This document shows positions 52,678 through 61,100 of a stretch of 64,000 nt of DNA, one piece after another (the stretch's first letter is position 1; every line of letters starts with the position of its first letter). Source of the stretch: Flavobacteriales bacterium (GTDB lineage Bacteria > Bacteroidota > Bacteroidia > Flavobacteriales_D > Crocinitomicaceae); NCBI GenBank assembly GCA_947497485.1, contig CANMHB010000006.1:62001-126000 (forward strand), written 5' to 3'. The notes below the pieces were generated by a model. That model had not been told where the DNA came from. It saw only the letters and a program-made list of their open reading frames with translations, and did not search any database. The translations under genes and the position numbers were made by a program.

Positions 52678-53742
52678 ATGGAAAAAATCATTTGTGGGAT
52701 TCAACAAATGGGTATTGGTGTCCCTAACGTTCAAGAAATTTGGAAATGGTATCGATCAAATTTCGGAATTGATGTCAGAATTTTCGAAGAAGCTGCTCCT
52801 GCACCACTTATGACAAAATATACAGGGGGCGTTGTTCAATCGAGGACAGCTACACTCGCACTCAGTATGGCTGGAGGTGGTGGATTTGAGATCTGGCAAT
52901 ACACAAGCAGAAATACCGAGAAAGCTACTTTTGAAATTGAATTAGGTGATTACGGAATGTATGTATGTAAAATAAAATCACGCGACGTCCGTAAAACTTT
53001 TGAATTTATCAGAAATAATCAAGGAAATATCCTAAGTGAACCCATGCGCGATCCTTCTGGGAAACTTTCTTTTTTTGTAAAAGATCCAAATAACAATATT
53101 TTCCAAATTGTTGAAGGAAGTGGTTGGTTTTCAGATACCGGTCACCCTTCACATTGTGGTGGCGTTGCGGGAACTATTATTGGCGTTTCAGATATGACGA
53201 AATCACTCGAATTGTACCAAGAAATCCTTGGTTATGAAACCATTGATTATGACGTTACCGAGCGTTTTGATGATCTTTCAGTTCTGAAAGGTGGGGATAA
53301 ACAGTTTCGTCGTGTAAGACTTTCTCACAAGTCTATGCGTCAAGGACCATTTGCAAAATTATTAGGCCCAACCCAAATTGAATTAGTTCAAGCGATTGAT
53401 CAGACAGGAAGAAGACCAATTTTCGAAAACCGTTTTTGGGGAGATTGGGGATTTATTCACCTATGTTTCGATGTACAAGGAATTGACCAACTTCAAAAAG
53501 AATGCGAAGCAAAAGGTTTTCCATTCACGGTTGATAGTTCGGATACATTTGACATGGGGGAAGCTGGAGGTAGATTCTCATACATTGAAGATCCTGACGG
53601 AACATGGATTGAATTTGTAGAAACGCATAAAGTACCTGTTATGAAAAAACTTGGTTGGTACATCAATTTGAAAAATCGCAAGCCAGGAAAATTTCTTCCA
53701 AATTGGATGTTGAAGGCTATGGCTTTGAATCGGGTAAAATAG
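52678..53742 (+). CDS. Two-domain VOC (glyoxalase/dioxygenase fold) protein
   Basis: 354 residues with two vicinal-oxygen-chelate domains: the first opens I-C-G-I-Q-Q-M-G-I-G-V-P-N, and the second opens at about 158 (G-V-A-G-T-I-I-G-V-S-D-M-T-K-S-L-E-L-Y). The second has H-L-C-F-D-V and ends with F-S-Y-I-E-D-P-D-G-T-W-I-E-F-V-E, typical metal-ligand positions. It resembles dioxygenases or isomerases acting on aromatic or keto compounds but lacks the C-terminal marks of 4-hydroxyphenylpyruvate dioxygenase. The reaction is unknown. The following lipoprotein gene starts 27 nt later. Confidence 0.85.
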   Translation: MEKIICGIQQMGIGVPNVQEIWKWYRSNFGIDVRIFEEAAPAPLMTKYTGGVVQSRTATLALSMAGGGGFEIWQYTSRNTEKATFEIELGDYGMYVCKIKSRDVRKTFEFIRNNQGNILSEPMRDPSGKLSFFVKDPNNNIFQIVEGSGWFSDTGHPSHCGGVAGTIIGVSDMTKSLELYQEILGYETIDYDVTERFDDLSVLKGGDKQFRRVRLSHKSMRQGPFAKLLGPTQIELVQAIDQTGRRPIFENRFWGDWGFIHLCFDVQGIDQLQKECEAKGFPFTVDSSDTFDMGEAGGRFSYIEDPDGTWIEFVETHKVPVMKKLGWYINLKNRKPGKFLPNWMLKAMALNRVK

Positions 53743-53769
53743 TTCGCATAAATTTTAAAAACATCTTAA

Positions 53770-54228
53770 ATGTTACAAAAAATCGTTTTCAGTTTAGGAC
53801 TGTTTTTATTTATATTATCTTGTGGACGATCGAATGAAAAAGATACAAAAAGCTTGGATACTAGTTCAACTCAGTCAATCAAACAGAAAATTGACACTAC
53901 ATTTGTGGTCATAACTTCAGATGACAATCCAAATGCAACAGGACTTTCCTTGGCGGAGATAATTGAAGTCAATAATATCTTTTTACAATGTATTTCAGAT
54001 AATCGAAAGCATTTACTTGCATCGAATAAATATTTGAGACAATATTTTCCATATTATAATGAAAAAGGTGAAAAGGAAGTTAGGGTAAATTGTTTTTGCA
54101 GCGCAATGGGGCTTGATTGGAAGAAAAGTGAAATCCGTATTGAGGATGGTGGAAATTGTTTCTTCAGTTTTTACATCCGACTTGATACTAAAAAATACTT
54201 TGACCTTATTATTAACGGTGAAGCGTGA
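53770..54228 (+). CDS. Small putative lipoprotein
   Basis: 152 residues. The lipobox I15-L16-S17-C18 follows a hydrophobic stretch; a Ser/Thr/Lys linker leads to a small domain with two Cys residues in N-C-F-C-S and one in N-C-F-F-S. No family is recognised. It lies 27 nt downstream of the VOC gene and could share its transcript. Confidence 0.7.
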   Translation: MLQKIVFSLGLFLFILSCGRSNEKDTKSLDTSSTQSIKQKIDTTFVVITSDDNPNATGLSLAEIIEVNNIFLQCISDNRKHLLASNKYLRQYFPYYNEKGEKEVRVNCFCSAMGLDWKKSEIRIEDGGNCFFSFYIRLDTKKYFDLIINGEA

Positions 54229-54315
54229 AATCAAATACAGCGTTTTAAATTTATTACATTAACAATGCTTGCAAAATCATAAAAATAAAAACGGAAGCGA
54301 GTCCACAAAACATTA

Positions 54316-56874
54316 TTAAATCAACCCTTTCGTTTTAAGAAATTCATCTAAAGATTCGATATCACCAAAAAGTACTTCGCGTGCTTTACTTCCTTGAAAT
54401 GAACCAATTATTCCCATCCCTTCAAGTTGGTCAACGATTCGTCCTGCTCGGTTGTATCCCAGCTTTAATTTCCGTTGTAATAAACTAGCTGAACCTTGTT
54501 GATTCATTACCACTATCCTTGCAGAGTCAACAAACATAGGATCAATTTCATTCATATCGAAGTCAGAACCACCCTCTGATCCTTCAGGGATGTATTCAGG
54601 TAAAATCAATGCCTCAGGATATGCTCGTTGGTCACCAATAAAACTACAAATTTCCTCTACTTCAGGAGTGTCAACAAATCCACATTGAAGACGTTTCATA
54701 TCCGAACCGGTAGAAATCAACATATCACCACGTCCAATAAGTTGATCGGCGCCAGATGCATCCAAAATCGTTCTTGAGTCAATTTTAGATAATACCCTAA
54801 ATGCAATTCGTGCAGGGAAATTCGCTTTAATCATACCTGTAATTACATTTACTGACGGACGTTGCGTAGCAACAATCAAATGAATTCCGATAGCCCGAGC
54901 CAACTGGGCGATACGCGCAATCGGATGTTCTACTTCCTTACCCGCGGTCATAATCAAATCAGCGAACTCATCAATTAGAACGACAATATAAGGCAAATAA
55001 CGATGTCCTTTCTCTGGATTTAATCGACGAGCAATAAACTTGGCGTTGTACTCCTTGATAGTTCTTACACCTGCATCTTTCAATAATTCATAGCGATCAT
55101 CCATTTCGATACACAAGGAATTTAGGGTGTTAACTACCTTCGAAGTATCTGTAATGATTGCATCTTCTTCGCCAGGTAATTTTGCTAAGAAATGTCGTTC
55201 AATTTTATTGTAAAGTGTTAATTCCACTTTTTTCGGGTCAACCAAAACGAACTTGACTTGAGCAGGATGTTTTTTATACAAAATGGAAATCAAAATTGCG
55301 TTCAAACCAACAGATTTACCTTGCCCTGTAGAACCTGCAACGAGTAAATGTGGCATTTTAGTCATATCAAAGACATAGGTCTCATTGGTGATAGTCTTAC
55401 CCATAACTACTGGGAGCTCACCATCGAAATTCTGAAACTTTTCTGATGCAATCAACGAACGCATGCTAACCATTTCAGGATTTGAATTCGGCACCTCAAT
55501 ACCGATTGTTCCTTTTCCAGGAATTGGAGCGATGATTCGAATTCCAAGCGCACTTAAGCTCAAGGCAATATCATCTTCAAGATTTTTAATTTTTGAAATT
55601 CGAACTCCGGGCGCAGGAACAATCTCATATAGCGTAACAGTTGGTCCAACAGTCGCTTTTATTTTCGCAATATCAATTTTATAGTGCGATAACGTTTGAA
55701 CAATTCGATCCTTGTTTGATTCAATTTCCTCCTTGTTAATTGAAACACCCCCTGATCCATATTCTTTCATTAATTCAATCGGAGGAAGCATGTACCCCTC
55801 CAAGTCTTTTGTAGGATCATATTCACCATATTCCGCGACCAACCCGGCCGCTAAATCCTCAGCGTCTTGATTTAATTTTTGAACTGGAGAATCTACAACC
55901 GGGCTTGGAACTTGCTCAATTACTTCATCTTCTCCGCCAATCTCAAATTCGAAGTCAGAATCCGGAGCAGAAACTTTGTCATCTTCTTTAATTGTCACAA
56001 TCAACTCGCTTTCATCGAAATCAGGATCGTCGTCTTCCACATCGTAATCGTTCTTCGAAAAATCAACGGTTTCAGAAATGATATCTTCTTTAATCTGATC
56101 TTCTTTAATCGGATTTACTATAATAATATCATCATATCGCTCGTCATCTAATCCGGTTGCAGGTTTTGAACTCTGCACGATGTTTTCATCGTCTTTTGAC
56201 GCAAAAAGATATGCGAAAAAGGCCTTGTAATTCGGGTTAAAAAGTAACGTTGTAATGACTAAAAAAGAAACGACTAATAAGGTTAACATTCCAAATTGAC
56301 CGATTGCAAGAATCATCCATTCATTAATATAAAATCCAAAAGTACCACCAAAATAATTTACCTTTTCAGCAAAAAAACCCAAGAAAACAGACCCCCAAAG
56401 CATATATGACATGACAACTATGTACGATCTTAATATTGGAGTAAGTGCAACGTCAAAAAGAATTTTAAAGCCCGAAATGAACATCAAAAAACAAATCCCA
56501 AAAGATGTAATTCCAAACGAGCGATAAATCATCAAATGCGAAATCCAAGCACCAAATTTACCAAGCCAATTTTCAACGGCGGGAGTATGGCTGTCAAATA
56601 AAAAATCTACAAAAGATCGGTTTAGTAGTTTATCTTGATCTATTTCCCATGTAAATAAATAGGAAAAACAAGAAATAAATAAATAGATTGCCAGAAGCGA
56701 AAGAAAGGAACCGGTAATTACTTTAATTTTCTGTTTATCAATTTTATCAAAGATGGTAGGCTTATCCTTTTGGGAAACACTTTTTTCTTTTTTATCATCT
56801 TTTTTGGATTTCCCCGAACTAATCGGCTGTTCTATTTTTTGCTCAGACTTGGGGATAAATTCGTTTTCTTCCAT
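54316..56874 (-). CDS. ftsK: DNA translocase FtsK
   Basis: 852 residues. Four transmembrane helices (about 50-215) anchor it at the septum; an acidic Asp/Glu-rich linker (about 220-340) joins them to the motor. The motor has Walker A G-S-T-G-Q-G-K-S (about 513) and Walker B V-L-I-D-E-F-A-D-L, with A-T-Q-R-P-S after it. The last 65 residues are the winged-helix gamma domain (S-A-S-L-L-Q-R-K-L-K-L-G-Y-N-R-A-G-R-I-V) that reads KOPS-type sequences. It pumps chromosome ends during division and activates XerCD. A short Lys-rich N-terminus precedes the membrane part. Confidence 0.96.
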   Translation of the reverse strand: MEENEFIPKSEQKIEQPISSGKSKKDDKKEKSVSQKDKPTIFDKIDKQKIKVITGSFLSLLAIYLFISCFSYLFTWEIDQDKLLNRSFVDFLFDSHTPAVENWLGKFGAWISHLMIYRSFGITSFGICFLMFISGFKILFDVALTPILRSYIVVMSYMLWGSVFLGFFAEKVNYFGGTFGFYINEWMILAIGQFGMLTLLVVSFLVITTLLFNPNYKAFFAYLFASKDDENIVQSSKPATGLDDERYDDIIIVNPIKEDQIKEDIISETVDFSKNDYDVEDDDPDFDESELIVTIKEDDKVSAPDSDFEFEIGGEDEVIEQVPSPVVDSPVQKLNQDAEDLAAGLVAEYGEYDPTKDLEGYMLPPIELMKEYGSGGVSINKEEIESNKDRIVQTLSHYKIDIAKIKATVGPTVTLYEIVPAPGVRISKIKNLEDDIALSLSALGIRIIAPIPGKGTIGIEVPNSNPEMVSMRSLIASEKFQNFDGELPVVMGKTITNETYVFDMTKMPHLLVAGSTGQGKSVGLNAILISILYKKHPAQVKFVLVDPKKVELTLYNKIERHFLAKLPGEEDAIITDTSKVVNTLNSLCIEMDDRYELLKDAGVRTIKEYNAKFIARRLNPEKGHRYLPYIVVLIDEFADLIMTAGKEVEHPIARIAQLARAIGIHLIVATQRPSVNVITGMIKANFPARIAFRVLSKIDSRTILDASGADQLIGRGDMLISTGSDMKRLQCGFVDTPEVEEICSFIGDQRAYPEALILPEYIPEGSEGGSDFDMNEIDPMFVDSARIVVMNQQGSASLLQRKLKLGYNRAGRIVDQLEGMGIIGSFQGSKAREVLFGDIESLDEFLKTKGLI

Positions 56875-56976
56875 CTCATAAATTGGGTTATTACGAAATT
56901 AAAAGAAACAAACCGCTTATTAGCTAGCATGATAATTTACTTTAAACAGCAAATTGTTAGTTAACAAGCTATAAAA

Positions 56977-57627
56977 TCATTCAGATTCGTACAATCTCGA
57001 AAATTCTTCAGAAAATTCCTCGAAAGTCACAATTTTATAGTCAATTCCAAAAGTAAATAATTGAGAAGGAGGATCCTTTCTTTTTATTTCCTTTAATGTA
57101 TATTTGAATAACCCATGATCATTAGCAACAAAATACAAAGTAGGTAAACCTGGTAATTCTTTAAACGCATTTAGATAGTAGGAAGGAATTTTATTATAAA
57201 CGTAAAAATTCAACTCATTTTTGACCATTTTTTGTTTTACTTTGAATTTTCTGCAAGTCAAGCCGGCAATTCTTTTGAAGCCTAGTTTCCTTCGGAAATT
57301 GTAAGCAACAATGGTGTCTTTATCGAGGTGTTCGTTGGTTCGAACCGCAAATTTCTGCTTAGGCGTATCAATTAATAAATAGGACTTATTTAATCGAAGA
57401 TGCTTAATTAATTCTTGCTTTCCTGTCTCCGAATTAAAGTTTACGATTCGAAGCATGGAGTCCTTTGCAAAAATGATCATCTCGGCCTTTACTGAATCCT
57501 TCTTATCTACTCGTTCGATAATATAATGAAGTTCACCTGAAAATGATTTTTGAGATTGCGAGAAATTTGAATGTGAAATTGAAAGACAAAGAATTAGAAA
57601 TAAGCAATATTGTAATCCTTTGTCCAT
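56977..57627 (-). CDS. Secreted protein, GLPGLI/DUF4412-like
   Basis: 216 residues. A signal peptide ends about residue 23 (F-S-Q). The body resembles the GLPGLI-type or DUF4412 periplasmic proteins of Bacteroidota: F-S-G-E-L-H-Y at the start, A-G-L-T-C-R-K-F-K-V in the middle, and E-L-P-G-L-P-T-L-Y just after. The assignment is by motif order only. The function is unknown. It lies upstream of ftsK on the same strand with a 102-nt gap. Confidence 0.72.
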   Translation of the reverse strand: MDKGLQYCLFLILCLSISHSNFSQSQKSFSGELHYIIERVDKKDSVKAEMIIFAKDSMLRIVNFNSETGKQELIKHLRLNKSYLLIDTPKQKFAVRTNEHLDKDTIVAYNFRRKLGFKRIAGLTCRKFKVKQKMVKNELNFYVYNKIPSYYLNAFKELPGLPTLYFVANDHGLFKYTLKEIKRKDPPSQLFTFGIDYKIVTFEEFSEEFSRLYESE

Positions 57628-57643
57628 TTCAATTTTATTTTAG

Positions 57644-57717
57644 TGGAGAAGATCGGGCTCGAACCGACGACCTCTTGACTGCCAGTCAAGCGCTCTAGCC
57701 AACTGAGCTACATCCCC
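57644..57717 (-). tRNA. tRNA-Ala (GGC anticodon)
   Basis: 74 nt cloverleaf on the minus strand. Acceptor GGGGATG pairs with CTTCTCC and includes the G3-U70 wobble that defines alanine; discriminator A, no encoded CCA. The D arm has GCTCAGTTGGCTAGAGC, and anticodon stem CTTGA/TCAAG holds loop CTGGCAG (anticodon GGC). One odd point is a U6-U67 mismatch in the acceptor stem. Confidence 0.94.
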
Positions 57718-57782
57718 TAATGTTTCCTCAAAGATATAAAAATAGATTGTATAAATTCCTCCGAATCTTAGTTTAATAGTAT

Positions 57783-57790
57783 TAATTTTG
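57783..57790 (+). promoter_or_regulatory. -7 box upstream of arginase
   Basis: TAATTTTG, 24 nt before the ATG at 57815, in the gap between the leftward tRNA-Ala and the rightward arginase-argS pair; no clear -33 TTG. Confidence 0.4.
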
Positions 57791-57814
57791 CATGCCTTTT
57801 AAAAGGATACGATT

Positions 57815-58753
57815 ATGCGTAAAAAAATCCAATTTATTTTCAATCCCTCTGAACTCGGTGCGGGAACCAGAGGCTCATCGTTAGGACCAAATGCAATTTT
57901 AGCTGTCGCTAGAGCCAAAAAATCAAATCTTTTCCAAAATCGAAAAATACGAAATATTCAAGATCATAATTATTTATTGGACTCACCATCCAATTTCAAC
58001 AATTCCAAATACATCGATGGCATCAAAAAGATATATTCAGAAATATCATTAACAGTAGAAAGCACTATAAAAAATAACACCTTCCCATTTATTATTGCAG
58101 GGGATCATAGTTCTGCTGGAGGAACTATTTCAGGAATTGCATCCAGTTTTCCAGGGAAGAAAATTGGCGTTCTCTGGATTGATGCGCATGCTGACCTTCA
58201 TACGCCTTACACAACTCCGTCAGGAAATGTACATGGCATGCCTGTAGCGACAGCACTCGGGGTAGACAATTTAGATTGTAAAAAAAATGAAGTTGATGCT
58301 GAAGTTATTTCAATGTGGGATAACCTAAAATCAAATGCTTTAAAACCTGAAAATCTTTTTTATGTGGCAGTTCGAGATACAGAAAAAGAGGAGAATTTTT
58401 TAATCGAAAAACTTGAAATCAAAAATTTCACTGTCGAAGAAGTTCGTAAATCAGGCACAACCGAATTAATTAAAATTCTTGAACACAAATTCAAAGATGT
58501 AGACTATTTATATGTTTCTTTCGACGTAGACTCCATGGATCCAGAATTAACTTCACATGGAACAGGGACTCCGGTTCCAAATGGTTTAACACCTGAGGAA
58601 GCGAAGGAACTTCTGAATGGCGTTTGTCAATTTGAAAAACTTGTCGCACTTGAAATTGTAGAGGTGAACCCATGTCTAGACGAAAAGAAAAACAAAATGG
58701 CCGAAATCACATTCGAACTGATTGAATCACTTGTTCAAACATTGGAAAACTAA
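57815..58753 (+). CDS. rocF: Arginase
   Basis: 312 residues. Hydrolyses arginine to ornithine and urea. All manganese ligands are visible: His98 in G-D-H-S, Asp123/His125/Asp127 in D-A-H-A-D, and Asp237/Asp239 in S-F-D-V-D. The substrate loop L-H-T-P-Y-T-T-P-S-G-N-V-H-G matches arginases rather than agmatinase or formimidoylglutamase. Only two bases separate it from argS, so degradation and tRNA charging of the same amino acid are encoded on one transcript. No urease or ornithine genes are nearby. Confidence 0.93.
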   Translation: MRKKIQFIFNPSELGAGTRGSSLGPNAILAVARAKKSNLFQNRKIRNIQDHNYLLDSPSNFNNSKYIDGIKKIYSEISLTVESTIKNNTFPFIIAGDHSSAGGTISGIASSFPGKKIGVLWIDAHADLHTPYTTPSGNVHGMPVATALGVDNLDCKKNEVDAEVISMWDNLKSNALKPENLFYVAVRDTEKEENFLIEKLEIKNFTVEEVRKSGTTELIKILEHKFKDVDYLYVSFDVDSMDPELTSHGTGTPVPNGLTPEEAKELLNGVCQFEKLVALEIVEVNPCLDEKKNKMAEITFELIESLVQTLEN

Positions 58754-58755
58754 AT

Positions 58756-60660
58756 ATGGAAAAGAAAATTAAGGATCTTTTGATTAATAATTCTATTGAT
58801 TTGTTTGGTAGTCAAATTAATGATTCACAAATTCAATTTCAGCTTACCCGAAAAGACGTTGAAGGAGACTTTACGTTGGTTGCTTTTCCATTCTCAAAAT
58901 TATTAAAGTGCTCACCAGCTGAAGCAGCAACTAAAATTGGCGAATTTCTAAAAAATCAACTTCCTGAAATTGATAATTTTGAAGTTGTCAACGGTTTTTT
59001 AAATATTATCTTAAATGATAACTATTGGATAAATTTACTTAACCGAATTAAAGGAAATGAACATTTTGGTTTTTCGGAACCAAATTCCAAGCCGTTATTA
59101 ATGGTTGAGTATTCTTCTCCAAATACCAACAAACCATTACATCTTGGACATTTAAGAAATATCTTCCTTGGTTATTCTGTTTCCGAAATTTTAAAAGCAA
59201 ATGGTCACAAAGTAATCAAAACCCAAGTCATTAACGACCGAGGTATCCATATTTGTAAAAGCATGCTCGCTTGGGAGAAGTTTTCTCCATTGAATTCAAA
59301 CGGAGAACGAGAAACCCCATCCAATATTGGAATAAAGGGCGATAAACTCGTTGGGAAATACTATGTTGAATTCGACAAACATTTTAACGCAGAGGCAAAA
59401 TCGATTATTGGTCAGTGGGAAAACGCCAATTTTGAAGGGTTTTCTGACGAAATCAAAAATGAGTTTTTAAAATTTAAATCCGCAAAAGAAGGAAAAGACG
59501 AAAAAGCAATAAGTGCCATTGATGAAAAAATAAAAGATTTAGCTAAAAATCAAACTACGATTCTGCGAGAAGCGAAAGAAATGCTCATTAAATGGGAAGC
59601 ACGAGATCCTCAGGTTTATTTGTTGTGGAGCACCATGAATGGTTGGGTTTATGAAGGATTCGAATCGACATACAAGAAAATGGGCGTTGATTTTGATAAA
59701 CTTTACTATGAATCGGATACTTTTTTACTCGGCAAAGATGTCGTAATTCAAGGTTTGAAAGATGGTGTTTTTTTCAAGAAAGACGATGGCTCAGTTTGGA
59801 TAGACCTCACTGAAGATGGTTTAGATGAAAAACTTGTTCTTCGGTCAGATGGTACAGCGGTATACATGACGCAGGATATTGGAACGGCAATCGATCGATT
59901 TAATGACTTTCCTGATTTAAATGGAATGGTCTATACAGTTGGAAATGAGCAAGATTATCATTTTAAAGTACTGTTTTTGATTTTGAAGAAATTAGGCTAT
60001 AAGTGGGCTGACAATTGCTTCCATCTTTCTTATGGGATGGTTGATTTACCAACTGGTAAAATGAAATCGCGCGAGGGAACAATTGTTGATGCCGATGATT
60101 TAATGGATGAAGTAATTGAAAAGGCGACGGAAATCACTGTTGAAAGAGGACATTTGGATGGCTTAACTGAGGATGAAAAATCAAATCTGTTTTATCAAAT
60201 CGGATTAGGAGGACTAAAATACTATTTATTAAAAGTGGACCCAAGGAAACGTATGATGTTTAATCCAGAGGAATCTATTGATTTGAATGGCAACACCGGT
60301 CCGTTTATTCAATACACGTATGCCAGAATTCAATCCTTGCTTGCAAAAGCTAGTTTTGCAAATAACGAACAGACTCTTAGTAACTATTCAATCTCTACAG
60401 AAGAAAAACAAATTATTAAAACGCTTCAAAGTTTTCCTGCGGTAATTCGAGAGTCAGCAGAAACCTATTCACCGGCGCTCATTGCGAATTTCGTTTATGA
60501 GTTAGTTAAGAATTATAATCATTTCTATCAATCAGTTAAAATTATGACTGAGGAGAATCAAAATATTAAAACCGCTCGCCTTACAATCAGCTCTGAAGTG
60601 GGTAAAACGATCCAAAAATGTTTAGGATTACTCGGAATTGAAGCTCCAAAAAGAATGTAA
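58756..60660 (+). CDS. argS: Arginyl-tRNA synthetase
   Basis: 634 residues, class I synthetase. The N-terminal Add-1 domain (1-about 105) recognises the tRNA D-loop. The HIGH motif appears as H-L-G-H within S-S-P-N-T-N-K-P-L-H-L-G-H-L-R-N, and the KMSKS loop is the degenerate K-M-K-S-R-E-G typical of ArgRS. The anticodon-binding helical domain, including the segment F-I-Q-Y-T-Y-A-R-I, fills the end. The length is in the range for Bacteroidota ArgRS. Co-directional with arginase, 2-nt gap. Confidence 0.96.
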   Translation: MEKKIKDLLINNSIDLFGSQINDSQIQFQLTRKDVEGDFTLVAFPFSKLLKCSPAEAATKIGEFLKNQLPEIDNFEVVNGFLNIILNDNYWINLLNRIKGNEHFGFSEPNSKPLLMVEYSSPNTNKPLHLGHLRNIFLGYSVSEILKANGHKVIKTQVINDRGIHICKSMLAWEKFSPLNSNGERETPSNIGIKGDKLVGKYYVEFDKHFNAEAKSIIGQWENANFEGFSDEIKNEFLKFKSAKEGKDEKAISAIDEKIKDLAKNQTTILREAKEMLIKWEARDPQVYLLWSTMNGWVYEGFESTYKKMGVDFDKLYYESDTFLLGKDVVIQGLKDGVFFKKDDGSVWIDLTEDGLDEKLVLRSDGTAVYMTQDIGTAIDRFNDFPDLNGMVYTVGNEQDYHFKVLFLILKKLGYKWADNCFHLSYGMVDLPTGKMKSREGTIVDADDLMDEVIEKATEITVERGHLDGLTEDEKSNLFYQIGLGGLKYYLLKVDPRKRMMFNPEESIDLNGNTGPFIQYTYARIQSLLAKASFANNEQTLSNYSISTEEKQIIKTLQSFPAVIRESAETYSPALIANFVYELVKNYNHFYQSVKIMTEENQNIKTARLTISSEVGKTIQKCLGLLGIEAPKRM

Positions 60661-60691
60661 TTATTTTATATCTTTGTAAAAAAAATCAACA

Positions 60692-61093
60692 ATGAAAATC
60701 TTTTACTCTATCCTTTTTGCCTTATTTGTATTGGTTTCCTGTGGAAAATATGAAAAGCCTTTCATTACATTTAAAAGTCCAGAAAAAAGAATTTGTAATA
60801 CTTGGAGTCAAAATAATTACGTGACTCCCGAAGGTTTGGAATCGCAGTTCGAAGAATCCATTTCTTTTAGCATAAATAATGAAGATTCAGTTTTTACAAG
60901 AGTAATTAATGGTACAACAACTACTGGAAGCTGGACATGGATGCCTGCATTAGATGGAAAAGTTGACAAGGAGCGAGTTCGTGTAAACTGCGAAGGATTC
61001 AATAAAGTGTTAACAATTAAAGTTTTAACCAAAAAGAATTTGGAATTTATAGACCAATCATCTGACTTTAGATACTTTTACTCTAAACTTTAA
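60692..61093 (+). CDS. Small lipocalin-like lipoprotein
   Basis: 133 residues; lipobox L14-V15-S16-C17. The remaining 115 residues look like a small beta-sandwich or lipocalin-like domain (R-I-C-N-T-W-S-Q-N-N-Y, G-S-W-T-W-M, L-T-I-K-V-L-T-K-K-N-L-E-F), as in many Bacteroidota lipoproteins of unknown role. TATCTTTG at 60669-60676, 15 nt before the ATG, may be its own promoter, separating it from argS. Confidence 0.75.
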   Translation: MKIFYSILFALFVLVSCGKYEKPFITFKSPEKRICNTWSQNNYVTPEGLESQFEESISFSINNEDSVFTRVINGTTTTGSWTWMPALDGKVDKERVRVNCEGFNKVLTIKVLTKKNLEFIDQSSDFRYFYSKL

Positions 61094-61100
61094 ATTCAGT

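Noticed and set aside
52678-53742. 4-hydroxyphenylpyruvate dioxygenase
   Set aside because: Two VOC domains are present, but the C-terminal helix and specific metal-site segments of that enzyme are not seen, so only a general VOC call is made.
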